Assembly: GCF_004154955.1 (NCBI RefSeq)
Contig: NZ_CP011524.1
Location: forward strand, 2,852,001-2,916,000
Direction of reading: 5' to 3'
Length of the DNA stretch: 64,000 nucleotides
Source: Intestinimonas butyriciproducens
GTDB taxonomy: Bacteria; Bacillota; Clostridia; Oscillospirales; Oscillospiraceae
Part shown: one piece after another, positions 16,537 to 26,200 of the stretch
How the letters are laid out: every line of letters starts with the position of its first letter
How positions within the stretch are numbered: position 1 is the stretch's first letter
The notes under the pieces: generated by a model
Database searches by the model: none
The model's input: only the letters and a program-made list of their open reading frames with translations
Told to the model about the DNA's origin: nothing
Translations under genes and position numbers: made by a program

Positions 16537-17607
16537 TTATTCCGAAGTTCCGCTCTCCCCGGACGCCGGGGTATAGTGGAATGTGATCTTCACCGCAGGT
16601 CCCTCTTCGCCCTGCCGCAGGTAGAGCGTGGAGGTTTTCTCCACCTCATTGGCGTCGATATCCGCCGTTTCCGCGCCATTGACGTAGACCATCAGGCTGT
16701 CCAGACGATGGGCCTCCGAGAGGGCATCGCTGCTCTTGGCCTGGAACCAAGTCTCTCCGTCCCGGCTGTATGTAAGCGTCTCCACCCGGACCAGGCCGCC
16801 CAGCTGGAGCTGTACACCCATCCATTTCCCGGCCTCGCGGGGCTGGCCGGGGCCGTCGGCATCCGCTTCCTGCCCGGTCAGGGCCTCCAGGCCGGAGAGC
16901 GCCACGGTATAGCCCTCCTCTGACGCCGTCACAGTCTCCACCCGGAACTTTCCGTCGTTCACCTGCCGGGCCGCACCCTCTGCCAGCACCCCTTCGGCGT
17001 CTCTGGTCCGGACGATCAGCCCGGTGATCAGGCCCTCCTCCTCCACGGCCGCAGTGAGGCTCTGGACCATCTCGGCATAGGTCACGGTGCTCGCAGGGCG
17101 GAACAGCCCCTGCGAGCCCTGCATGACACCGGCCTGGGTCACTGCGGACACAGCCCCTTCCGCCCAGCCGGCGATCTCCGCCGCGTCGGTATAGTCCGTC
17201 TGTCCGCCCGCGGAGAGGTGGAAGGCCCGGTCCAGCATCACCGCAGTCTCCTGACGGGTCACGGCCGCGTCGGGCAGAAGCTGTCCGGTCCCGTTCCCCT
17301 GCAATACTCCGGCGTCTACCAGGCGCAGCAGCGCGCCGGAATGGGCGTCCTCCGCCCTGATGTCGGTAAAACGGTTCTCCGCCTCCTGGGTGTAGGTCAT
17401 CACCCGGTCGATGGCGGCGGCCACCTCCCCCCGGGTCATCACATGCTCCGGGGACATGCTCTGATCCAGCTTGCCGCAGTCCTCCCAGCGCTTTGCCGCC
17501 TGTGACGCCCAGGCCGGAAAGTCCTCCGAGGCCGCCGAGGCCGGAAAGGTCAGCATACCGATGCAGAGTGCGGCCGCCGTACAGGCCGCGATCCTCTTAT
17601 GTCTCAT
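16537..17607 (-). CDS. Exported SLH-domain protein
   Basis: A 356-residue secreted protein. MRHKRIAACTAAALCIG and the PASA-A cleavage site near residue 25 form a signal peptide. Three divergent S-layer homology repeats follow (about 28-215): FPAWASQAAKRWEDCGKL, FTDIRAEDAHSGALLRLVDA with VTRQETAVMLDRA, and DAAEIAGWAEGAVSAVTQAG with VTYAEMVQSL. They should anchor it to wall polymer. The C-terminal 140 residues (VRVETLTYSRDGETWFQAKS) look like a small beta-sandwich of unknown role. GGAGG nine bases before the ATG at 17607 fixes the start; the longer frame to 17673 lacks a ribosome site. It may be cotranscribed with lplA. It is unrelated in its C-terminus to the two large SLH genes. Confidence 0.88.
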   Translation of the reverse strand: MRHKRIAACTAAALCIGMLTFPASAASEDFPAWASQAAKRWEDCGKLDQSMSPEHVMTRGEVAAAIDRVMTYTQEAENRFTDIRAEDAHSGALLRLVDAGVLQGNGTGQLLPDAAVTRQETAVMLDRAFHLSAGGQTDYTDAAEIAGWAEGAVSAVTQAGVMQGSQGLFRPASTVTYAEMVQSLTAAVEEEGLITGLIVRTRDAEGVLAEGAARQVNDGKFRVETVTASEEGYTVALSGLEALTGQEADADGPGQPREAGKWMGVQLQLGGLVRVETLTYSRDGETWFQAKSSDALSEAHRLDSLMVYVNGAETADIDANEVEKTSTLYLRQGEEGPAVKITFHYTPASGESGTSE

Positions 17608-17671
17608 CTGTTTTCGCCTCCAAGAATCGAAATCATGCAGCAGCGGCGCGCATGGCGCGCTGTGTGGAGTC

Positions 17672-17680
17672 ATTATAGCA
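17672..17680 (-). promoter_or_regulatory. Candidate extended -10 promoter of the SLH gene
   Basis: The minus strand reads TGCTATAAT, a perfect TATAAT (17677-17672) with an extended TG one base before. The -35 region is AT-rich but has no good TTGACA. It lies between the integrase stop and the SLH start, giving a leader of about 58 bases. Confidence 0.55.
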
Positions 17681-17715
17681 CAAAGTTCAAAAAAAGTCTC
17701 TTCCTTTTTCTGTTT

Positions 17716-18855
17716 TCAAGCGCCCCGGATACTTCTGGCCACCGCGCTGACCGCCTCGACATGGGTCTGGTCGAAAATATGGGTATAGACCCTGCCCGTC
17801 ACCACCACATCCTTGTGCCCCAGCGCACGACTGATATCCGGCAGCGGGATGTGGGCGCTGTTGGCCACACTGGCAAAGGTGTGGCGCAGGCCGTGGAGAG
17901 TAATGGGGGGTAGCCCGTTGACCTCCACAAACGCCTCCATGGCCCGGGTGACCTGATTGGGGTTCCAGGGCCGTCCCCGCCGGTCTGCGAGTACAAAACC
18001 GGTGTCCTCGGCCAGACCGGCGCACACCGCCGCGCGCTGCTCCTCCCGGGTACGGCGGAGCAGACGCTCCAGGTCCTCCAGCCCCGCAAAGCCCAGGCTC
18101 CGGAGAGAGTTGGGCGTTTTGGGAGGCTTTTCCACCACGGTCCCGCCGGCGGTGGTGCGGGCCAGACGGACGGAGAGCACCTTCTTCCGAAAATCGATGT
18201 TCTCCCAGCGCAGGCCGCAGATCTCCCCCCGGCGAAGGCCCAGATACCCGGCCAGCTTGACGATGAGCTCCATCCGCCCGCCCTCCGCGGCCTGGAAGAG
18301 CAGCTTGAGCTCCTGCGGCGTATAGTAGAGCTGGCGGGCCGCCCGCGCTCTGGGGGGCTCCACCCGGTCCACAGGGTTACTGCCGAGGATCTCCTGGCGA
18401 AACGCCAGCTTTAGCGCCGTGTGCAGCAGGATATGGTGCTTATGCACGGTGTTCGGGCTCAGCCCCTTGCCCTTGATCATCTGCGTATAATACTGCTGGA
18501 TGCGCAGCGGCGTGAGCTCCCGCAGCAGGACCCGGCCCAGACTTGGCTTGAGGTGGTTCCGGATGATGTTGGCATAGCAGTAGTAGGTGGTGTATTCCAA
18601 GTTGGGCCGTACGATCTCCTCCAGCCAGTAGTCCAGCCACGCCCCAACGGTGATGGCCTCGGCCGCCGGGAGCCCCCCCTCCCTGCGCTCCGCCGCAAAG
18701 GTTTCGACCGCCTGGACCGCCTCCCGCTCGCTGCGGAAGGTCCTTGTCCATCGCTCCCGCCGCCCGTTCTTTCCGCGCCCTCCGTCAAAGTAGGCGTAGT
18801 AGAGCTTCTTTTCCGTGTCATAGGCCACATTCTTTCCTATCCGTTTTCTAGACAT
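17716..18855 (-). CDS. Tyrosine recombinase (phage-integrase family)
   Basis: A 379-residue site-specific recombinase of the Tn916-Int/phage integrase type. Residues 1-55 resemble an arm-binding domain, 66-165 a SAM-like core-binding domain, and 175-379 the catalytic domain. The catalytic set is complete: R208 in LGLRRGEICGL, a beta-hairpin Lys near 246, H321-x-x-R324 in HGLRH, H347 in LGHKDVV, and nucleophile Y357 in GRVYTHI. AGGAGG five bases before the ATG supports the start. No excisionase, relaxase or phage gene is near, so it is not part of a recognisable element. It lies head-to-head with the left SLH gene, 128 bases from the inverted repeat, so a role in inversion of the 19-30 kb segment is possible but unproven. 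Confidence 0.93.
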   Translation of the reverse strand: MSRKRIGKNVAYDTEKKLYYAYFDGGRGKNGRRERWTRTFRSEREAVQAVETFAAERREGGLPAAEAITVGAWLDYWLEEIVRPNLEYTTYYCYANIIRNHLKPSLGRVLLRELTPLRIQQYYTQMIKGKGLSPNTVHKHHILLHTALKLAFRQEILGSNPVDRVEPPRARAARQLYYTPQELKLLFQAAEGGRMELIVKLAGYLGLRRGEICGLRWENIDFRKKVLSVRLARTTAGGTVVEKPPKTPNSLRSLGFAGLEDLERLLRRTREEQRAAVCAGLAEDTGFVLADRRGRPWNPNQVTRAMEAFVEVNGLPPITLHGLRHTFASVANSAHIPLPDISRALGHKDVVVTGRVYTHIFDQTHVEAVSAVARSIRGA

Positions 18856-18983
18856 CGTATCCTCCTATCGGTCTGTGTCAGGGACGTTCCGGCGTCCGTC
18901 CCACAGATATCCACGGTTACCAGATGGCTACCCGCCTCCTCGCAAAGGCTTGTGCGGAGCGGCCTTTCCCCCGTATGCGGCAA

Positions 18984-19690
18984 GATGTCTCCTCCTCCCG
19001 GGAAAATAATGAAGGAGGAATTCCACATGAGAAACCTCAAGCGGGCTCTTAGCCTGGCAATGGCTTCCATCATGGTCCTGGGCATGATGGTCGTCGGCGC
19101 CGGCGCTGTGAGCTACGACGACTTTTCCGACAAGGACAAGATCGTCAACGACGAGGCCGTCTCCATGCTCGTTGAGCTGAATGTCATCAACGGCAAGGAC
19201 GACGGCAGCTTTGATCCCGAGGGGATCGTGACCCGTGCCGAGATGGCCAAGATGATCTGCGTCGTCCTCAACGGCGGCAAGGATCCCAGCCTGGGCAACG
19301 TGTCCAACTACACCTACACCGACACGGTGGGCCACTGGGCTGCTGCGTACATTGAGTACTGCACCACCCTGGGCATCGTGGCCGGCGACGGCACCGGCAA
19401 GTTCAACCCCTCCAACACCGTGACCGGTGCTGAGGCGGCCAAGATGCTGCTGGTGGCTCTGGGCTTCAAGTCCGAGATCGAAGGCTTCACCGGCGCGAAC
19501 TGGGCCGTGAACGTCAACGTGCGCGCCAACCAGAAGGGCCTGTTCGACGAGCTGAGCATCAACCCCTCCGAGGGTCTGTCCCGCGACAACGCCGCTCAGA
19601 TGGTGTGGAACGCCCTGGATGCCGGCGTGGTCTCCTATGACTACACCCTGATCACCGACGGCTCCTCCATCACCTCCAGCCCCACCCTCA
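18984..19690 (+). repeat. Left arm of a 707-bp inverted repeat (SLH-coding)
   Basis: This stretch matches the complement of 29531-30237 base for base without gaps; I count five mismatches (about 99.3% identity), with an unbroken identical run of 417 bases at 19162-19578. It covers 43 bases of leader with the ribosome site, the signal peptide and the SLH domains, and stops abruptly at codon 222. The flanks beyond both ends differ. Arms in inverted orientation 9.8 kb apart would let recombination flip the segment between them. Confidence 0.95.
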
Positions 19691-21723
19691 AGGACGACAA
19701 GGACGACAAGACCCTGTTGGAGGACAAGTTCAAGGTCGCCAAGCTGGAGGGCGTGATCATCTCCAACGAGTACGCCACCTCCACCAGCACCGCTCCTGAA
19801 AAAGAGGGCAACACCATCCTGCTGCTGACCTCTGACGACGCCACCAGCGGCAAGGACGAGGGCGCTAAGATCACCCTGAAGACCACCACCGCCGCCAACC
19901 TGCTGGGCAAGTCCGTCACTATGTTTGCCAAGGACTGGAAGAACGGGTCCTATGACACCGTGCTGGGCAATCCTGTCCTCTCCTCCGACAACCTGATCGC
20001 CACCATCACCGAGGATTCCGACTCCGACGACGTGAACGACGCCCTGAAGGCCGCCGGCATCAAGACGGTGAAGGACGCCGTCCTGGTGGAAAACTATGTC
20101 CGCAACAGCGATAAGGTCGACGGCAAGGACGTGGACCGCACCGTCTCCGGCATGGAGGCTGTGTCCAAGCTGACCGGCAACGGCATTGAGGTCACCGTCA
20201 TCAGCAACGATGACGACAACGAGGCCGATTTCGTCATCGTGACCAAGATGATCGCCGGCAAGGTCTCCGCCTATAACGCCAACGGCAACGACGGCGACGG
20301 CTATATTACCGTCACCCCGTTCACCAACCTTGATGACAGCGATGATCGAATCTCTGGCGAGGAGTTTGACGACGTGGTGGGCGTCAAGGACGTGGCGAAG
20401 GACGACATCGTGCTCTACTACCGCGTGGACGACACCTATTATATTGAGAAGGCCGAATCCGTCAGCGTGACCGTTACCTCCACCAAGGGCGGCGACACCA
20501 TTAAGGACGGCTCCGACACCTATGAGCAGTCCGCCCTGTCCTGGAAGTTCGACGACGACAGCAGCATCAAGAAGAACGCGAACCTGACCGACGTGGTGGA
20601 GATCGATGACGAGGTCACCCTGTATCTGGACAACTTCGGCTACGTCATCTATACGGACGGCTCCGAGAGCAGTGACGACTACATGTTCATCACCGGTGCG
20701 GATGCCAGCGTAAAGACGAATTTCGAGACCCTGACCATCAAAGCCGTGCTGAACGACGGCACCGAGGTCACCGCCTCCGTCAACAAGATCGACGGCAAGA
20801 AGCTCTCCACCTATGTGGAAAATGCCAAGGAAGATGCCAAGGAAGATGCCAAGGAAGATGCCAAGAAAGATGCCAAGAAGGAGAATAAAGACTACAGCGA
20901 TCTCGACCTTGAGAAGGAAGTGCTCCATCAGATCGCAACCTATACCAAGAGCGGTTCCAGCTACAACATTAAGCTGAAGAAGACCGTTGCGATTGAGCAG
21001 GTGAAGAAGGGCAACGCCAAGCTGTCCGGTAACTACTCCGCCAACAGCAAGACCATCTTTGTAATCGGCGACCACAACGACAACTACAAGGCATACACCG
21101 GCATCTCCAACGTGCCCGACGTGGACAGCGTTGGAACCAATGGTGTGAAGGTCGCCTATGTCAAGGACAAGGAAACGGTGGCCAAGTTCGTGGCTGTGAC
21201 CAAGGCCAAGACCTCCGATGGTGATACCGAGGGCATCTATATCCTGGGCAAGACCCCCTCTGCCAAGAAGAACAGCAGCGACGACACCATCTATGTGACC
21301 CAGGCCTATGTGAACGGCAAATATGTGGCCGAGTTGGAGTTGGAGGGCTACGACAAGGTCGACGGCGAGGTGTCGCGCGGCTACTACGGCGGTGTGACCA
21401 CCAGCGGCAGCAATGTGGTGGACTGGCACGATCTTCTGAACGCGAAGAAGAACGGAGCCGATTACAGCAAGGACGATTGGTATGATTTCGGCAGCTACGT
21501 GACCGACTGCGGCGACGGCATCATCTCCAGTCAGAACCATAAGACCGCTCTGACCTACGACAAAGACACCGTGGTGATCGTTGTGGACGGCACCAAGGAG
21601 ATGGCCCCCGGCGACATCGACGAGGTCATCTGCGTGGACGGCGCACCCTCTGACAGCGATGTGGTGGTTATCGTGCCTGACGACGATGATGAACACGCTG
21701 ACTACGTGTTCATCATCCGCTGA
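19027..21723 (+). CDS. S-layer-like SLH protein, left copy (probably without own promoter)
   Basis: An 898-residue secreted protein. Residues 1-27 are a signal peptide ending AGA. Three SLH repeats span about 28-200 (VTRAEMAKMICVVL, TVTGAEAAKMLLVALG, SRDNAAQMVWNAL), anchoring it to the wall. The remaining 680 residues are Asp-, Thr- and Val-rich with beta-strand character and end HADYVFIIR. AAGGAGGAA precedes the ATG. Its first 222 residues are almost identical to the protein at 27648-30194 (differences E43D and S/T near 185); after that the two are roughly half identical. A 12-base tandem repeat near 20824 encodes a KEDA stretch missing from the other copy. I see no sigma-A promoter in the 170 bases upstream, so this may be a silent cassette. 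Metal or glycan binding is unknown. Confidence 0.9.
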   Translation: MRNLKRALSLAMASIMVLGMMVVGAGAVSYDDFSDKDKIVNDEAVSMLVELNVINGKDDGSFDPEGIVTRAEMAKMICVVLNGGKDPSLGNVSNYTYTDTVGHWAAAYIEYCTTLGIVAGDGTGKFNPSNTVTGAEAAKMLLVALGFKSEIEGFTGANWAVNVNVRANQKGLFDELSINPSEGLSRDNAAQMVWNALDAGVVSYDYTLITDGSSITSSPTLKDDKDDKTLLEDKFKVAKLEGVIISNEYATSTSTAPEKEGNTILLLTSDDATSGKDEGAKITLKTTTAANLLGKSVTMFAKDWKNGSYDTVLGNPVLSSDNLIATITEDSDSDDVNDALKAAGIKTVKDAVLVENYVRNSDKVDGKDVDRTVSGMEAVSKLTGNGIEVTVISNDDDNEADFVIVTKMIAGKVSAYNANGNDGDGYITVTPFTNLDDSDDRISGEEFDDVVGVKDVAKDDIVLYYRVDDTYYIEKAESVSVTVTSTKGGDTIKDGSDTYEQSALSWKFDDDSSIKKNANLTDVVEIDDEVTLYLDNFGYVIYTDGSESSDDYMFITGADASVKTNFETLTIKAVLNDGTEVTASVNKIDGKKLSTYVENAKEDAKEDAKEDAKKDAKKENKDYSDLDLEKEVLHQIATYTKSGSSYNIKLKKTVAIEQVKKGNAKLSGNYSANSKTIFVIGDHNDNYKAYTGISNVPDVDSVGTNGVKVAYVKDKETVAKFVAVTKAKTSDGDTEGIYILGKTPSAKKNSSDDTIYVTQAYVNGKYVAELELEGYDKVDGEVSRGYYGGVTTSGSNVVDWHDLLNAKKNGADYSKDDWYDFGSYVTDCGDGIISSQNHKTALTYDKDTVVIVVDGTKEMAPGDIDEVICVDGAPSDSDVVVIVPDDDDEHADYVFIIR
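20824..20883 (+). repeat. Tandem 12-bp repeat in the left SLH gene
   Basis: Five units of GCCAAGGAAGAT: three are exact, and the last two differ by one and a few bases. They encode AKEDAKEDAKEDAKKDAKKE, a charged linker within the surface-exposed part. The other SLH copy lacks it. In-frame units mean changes in copy number would alter length without breaking the gene. Confidence 0.9.
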
Positions 21724-21757
21724 GTACCTGTAGCCCCTGATTAAAAACGTTTGTTTT

Positions 21758-21796
21758 CCGCTCCCCATCCAAAGAATTGGATGGGGAGCGGTTTTG
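21758..21796 (+). terminator. Intrinsic terminator of the left SLH gene
   Basis: A perfect 15-bp stem, CCGCTCCCCATCCAA (21758-21772) with TTGGATGGGGAGCGG (21777-21791), and a four-base loop, followed by TTTTGT. It starts 34 bases after the stop. Its stem core CCCCATCCA is shared with the terminator of the right copy at 27578-27607. Confidence 0.92.
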
Positions 21797-21931
21797 TAGT
21801 TGGGCACAAAATATTTACTTAGTGTAGAATTATTTAGTGAACAAAATATGAATATAAAATGAAATTTTTTTGTATTTTAAAAAGGTCCTCTTCTCTGCGT
21901 TCCCACAATCGCGGGAAGCTGTGTACTTTCA

Positions 21932-21960
21932 TTGACATAACGGGCCATTCGGGATAAAAT
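21932..21960 (+). promoter_or_regulatory. Sigma-A promoter of the internal glycan genes
   Basis: TTGACA (21932-21937, full consensus) and TAAAAT (21955-21960) lie 17 bases apart, with an AT-rich run upstream (21805-21885) that could act as an UP element. It is 34 bases before the ATG at 21994 and lies inside the invertible segment, so it would move with its genes. Confidence 0.82.
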
Positions 21961-21993
21961 ACTGTAGAATACAGGTGAATGTGGGAGAAAGCC

Positions 21994-23376
<1,383 letters not shown>

Positions 23377-23394
23377 TACAAGGAGCGTAGAACC

Positions 23395-25953
23395 ATGTCA
23401 AAAAAACAGACCAAGGCGTCCCGGAAGAGACCGGATGTTTCCCCTGCGGCGCCGGGTACGGAAGCCGCCGCCCCCGACGGTGGGGAGGCCCGGACCGCAC
23501 CGGTCAGGCCGTCCCCCGCGCCCGGGCGCCCTCCCGCAGACCCTGAGCCGCCTCTCCGTATCGGCTGGAGCGCCCCTTTGCGCTATGCCATTCTGGGGGT
23601 GTTGCTCTTTCTGGTGATCGCCCTCCAGGCCGGAGGGAACGACCGGGCCGCCGCGGTGGGGATGTCTCTGGTCCTCATTGCCTGCGTCTTCGGCAGAATG
23701 CCCCAATGGAGCCTGCGCCACCGTCTTTCGATCCCTGTGCTGGCGGTGTTCGCCTACCTCCTCCTCAACAGCGCGGCCGGGCTCTATTCCCGGTTCGGCA
23801 GCTTTGCCGCCGGGGAGTTCGGTAAGATCCTCTGCGCCTTCTGTGTGTTCTGTGTGGTGCTGCTCCGGGCACGCCGGGGCGAGGCGCGGTATCTGGCCGC
23901 CATGGCCTCCGCCGTCAGCGCCGTCTTCGGCCTCATCAGCATCGACGGCTCCTCTCTCAAGCTGCTCTCCTCCGCCTTTATCCGGGTGATGGACGGGGCC
24001 CTGGGATGCTATTATGCCAGCCTCAGCACGGGCTACGAGTCCGGTATCCGCGTCACCGGCATCTTCGGCAACGCCAATGTTCTGGCCGGCTTCCTGGCGC
24101 TGGGCGTTTTTCTCGCCCTCTATCTGGTCCGCACGGCGGGCTCCCGCCGGGCCCGTCTGGGCGGCTGTATGCTCCTTTTCGTCAACTCCCTCAGCTTCCT
24201 GCTGGCCTTCAGCATGGGCGCCATCGGCATGTTTGCGGTCGCGGTGCTCTTCTATCTTCTGGCTGAACGGAAGGGGCTCCGCTTCTCGCTCTTCCTCCTG
24301 ATGGTGGAGACAGCCGCCGTGGCCCTCCTGATGGCCTTTCTCTCCTTTGCCGGTCTGGGAAAGACCGGAGCCATGGCGGCGCTGCCGGTCTGCGCGGCGC
24401 TGCTGGGCGGCGTGCTCCTGTGGGCGCTCCACGAATTCGTGGGCCTGCCCCTCTCCCAGCGTCTCTCCGCCCATGGCCGGACCGCCGGTCTGGTGGTGGC
24501 CGGGCTGGCCGGGCTGCTGTGTGTCTACGCGGTGCTGGCCTTCAACGTCACCGGGGGCTACGCCCTCTCCCCCGGAGAGACCCTCCGCCGCTCGGTGTAT
24601 CCCGCCCCCGGGGACTACACGCTGGAGGGCGACTGGAGCGGCGGGGTCCAGCTCACAGTGGAGAGCCAGAACAAGACCGAAACCATCATGCACACCAGCA
24701 CGGTCCTCTACAGAGGGCCGCTGGACGGCGCGGCTTTCACCGTGCCGGAGGATTCCACCGTGGTCTACCTCGATCTCTCCGCCCAGGACGGTGCGGCGCT
24801 GGAGCGGCTGTCCCTCTCGGGCGGCCCCTCCGTCAAGCTGGGCTATCGCCTGCTGCCCGGCTTTGCCGCCAACCGCCTCCAGGGCCTGTGGGCCAATCAG
24901 AACGCCATCCAGCGCACGGAGTTCTTCCGGGACGGCCTGCGCATCTATGCCCAGAGCCCCGTCATCGGAAACGGGCTCGGCAGTGTGGAGGGGTTGGTCA
25001 CCAGCGTACAGAGCTTTTACTATGAGAGCAAATACGTCCACAACCACTATATCCAGGTCCTGGCCGAGATGGGCATTCCGGGCCTGCTGGCTTTTCTGGC
25101 CATTCTGGGCTCCGCCGCCGTCACCCTCTGGAAGCGGCGGCGGGAGGGGGAGGAAGACGCACTGCTTCCGGCGCTCTGTGCCTGCCTGGCCATGGCGGCG
25201 CTCCATGCCGCCGCGGAGGCGGTGTGGTCCCTGGGACAGTATCAGACCATGGCCCTGCTGGTCCTGTCCATGATCGCCGTCTGCTTCGGCCGCCCTGTGA
25301 CCAGACTGACCTCCAAAACCGCCGCGCTGGCCTCTTCGGCCCTCTTGTGTCTCTTTTCCGCCGTGTTCGCCTGGCTGCTCTACGGAAATCTCGCTGCGGA
25401 GCGGGCTTACGCCGAGATCCAGGCCGGCACCCGGATTCAGGACGCCTACAGCATGACCAATCTGGCCCGCCGCGACCGCTACGGCTGGGCCCAATACAAG
25501 CTGGATATGGCCGTCAACGCCGCCAGCTCTCCCGTGGAGGAATTCGCCCAGACCGCTGCAAGCTATGCCCAGGACTGCCGCAAGCTGCGGGTCCACTCCA
25601 TCAACTTCAGCCTGGAACGGTACGTCTATCTGCCCCAGGGGCGGTATGAGGAGCTCTTCACCGCCTCCCGGGAGGGCATCCCTCAAAAAGCCTCCGTGTC
25701 CAGGACATGGCAGGAGGAATTCTCCCTCTATGAAGAGGCCCTTCGCAGCGACCCCGAGGGGGTCCTGGACGACATCCAGTGGTTCGCCGATCAGGTCCTC
25801 CAGACCGAGCAGATGATGCACGACTACAATGCCGACAGGATGGAGCCTGTCACCCTGACCGGTGACAATCTGGCTTTCCTGGAGCGTATCCAAGCGGTGA
25901 AGGCTACCGGGGCTACCGGGGCCGACGCCGCGGCGCTGCTGGGCCTGACATAA
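23395..25953 (+). CDS. O-antigen ligase / polymerase-like membrane protein
   Basis: An 852-residue polytopic protein. The first 55 residues are charged and Pro/Ala-rich (cytoplasmic). About ten helices follow from residue 60, interrupted near residues 390-490 by a soluble extracellular domain (GDYTLEGDWSGGVQLTVESQ). The O-antigen ligase (PF04932) signature is YVHNHYIQVLAEMGIPGLLA near 543-562, with the catalytic-type H-N-H. After further helices a 190-residue soluble tail (to LLGLT) follows. Such proteins join or polymerise lipid-linked glycans onto a carrier outside the membrane; in Gram-positives they can attach glycan to proteins or wall. With SLH genes on both sides, S-layer glycosylation is a reasonable guess. 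AAGGAGCGTAGAACC precedes the ATG. Confidence 0.88.
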   Translation: MSKKQTKASRKRPDVSPAAPGTEAAAPDGGEARTAPVRPSPAPGRPPADPEPPLRIGWSAPLRYAILGVLLFLVIALQAGGNDRAAAVGMSLVLIACVFGRMPQWSLRHRLSIPVLAVFAYLLLNSAAGLYSRFGSFAAGEFGKILCAFCVFCVVLLRARRGEARYLAAMASAVSAVFGLISIDGSSLKLLSSAFIRVMDGALGCYYASLSTGYESGIRVTGIFGNANVLAGFLALGVFLALYLVRTAGSRRARLGGCMLLFVNSLSFLLAFSMGAIGMFAVAVLFYLLAERKGLRFSLFLLMVETAAVALLMAFLSFAGLGKTGAMAALPVCAALLGGVLLWALHEFVGLPLSQRLSAHGRTAGLVVAGLAGLLCVYAVLAFNVTGGYALSPGETLRRSVYPAPGDYTLEGDWSGGVQLTVESQNKTETIMHTSTVLYRGPLDGAAFTVPEDSTVVYLDLSAQDGAALERLSLSGGPSVKLGYRLLPGFAANRLQGLWANQNAIQRTEFFRDGLRIYAQSPVIGNGLGSVEGLVTSVQSFYYESKYVHNHYIQVLAEMGIPGLLAFLAILGSAAVTLWKRRREGEEDALLPALCACLAMAALHAAAEAVWSLGQYQTMALLVLSMIAVCFGRPVTRLTSKTAALASSALLCLFSAVFAWLLYGNLAAERAYAEIQAGTRIQDAYSMTNLARRDRYGWAQYKLDMAVNAASSPVEEFAQTAASYAQDCRKLRVHSINFSLERYVYLPQGRYEELFTASREGIPQKASVSRTWQEEFSLYEEALRSDPEGVLDDIQWFADQVLQTEQMMHDYNADRMEPVTLTGDNLAFLERIQAVKATGATGADAAALLGLT

Positions 25954-25969
25954 CGGAAATTCGGAATAT

Positions 25970-26014
25970 CGCTGCTTTCCCGCACGTTTTTACCGGGAAA
26001 GCAGCGGTATTTTC
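25970..26014 (+). terminator. Intrinsic terminator after the ligase gene
   Basis: Stem CGCTGCTTTCCCG (25970-25982) with CGGGAAAGCAGCG (25994-26006), an 11-base loop, then GTATTTTC. It separates the two-gene unit from the following glycosyltransferase. Confidence 0.8.
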
Positions 26015-26033
26015 GGTCGAATGAAGCGCAGAC

Positions 26034-26078
26034 GCAGGCCCTGTTTGGTCATATTTCCTATGACCAAACAGGGCCTGC
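26034..26078. repeat. Perfect 20-bp palindrome upstream of a promoter
   Basis: GCAGGCCCTGTTTGGTCATA (26034-26053) is followed, after five bases, by its exact complement (26059-26078). The right arm ends five bases before the -35 of the next promoter, and neither strand has a T-tract after it. It could be a protein-binding operator, a small mobile remnant or an RNA stem; nothing in the sequence decides. Confidence 0.85.
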
Positions 26079-26082
26079 GCTC

Positions 26083-26111
26083 TTGCATCTGAAAAAAAGA
26101 TATACTATAAT
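26083..26111 (+). promoter_or_regulatory. Promoter of the internal glycosyltransferase gene
   Basis: TTGCAT (26083-26088) and a perfect TATAAT (26106-26111) are 17 bases apart. The leader of about 83 bases to the ATG at 26201 shows no obvious structure. The palindrome at 26034-26078 directly abuts the -35 side. Confidence 0.7.
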
Positions 26112-26200
26112 CAAATAACTTGAAAAGTGGGGTTACTTCTTTTATCGGAGGCTGGGCACAGCTTCCCTTATTTGAAACAAAGCCGTCAGGAGGTGCACCC

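Noticed and set aside
18928-21807. 959-residue open frame antisense to the left SLH gene
   Set aside because: It is a codon-bias shadow: the GAC/GTC-rich SLH gene gives long stop-free antisense frames, and the right copy shows the same (27675-30248). The protein is Gly/Val/His-rich with no domain or ribosome site.
23398-25893. 831-residue open frame antisense to the ligase gene
   Set aside because: Composition is Gly/His/Gln-rich without motifs, while the plus frame has clear membrane helices and the HNHY signature.
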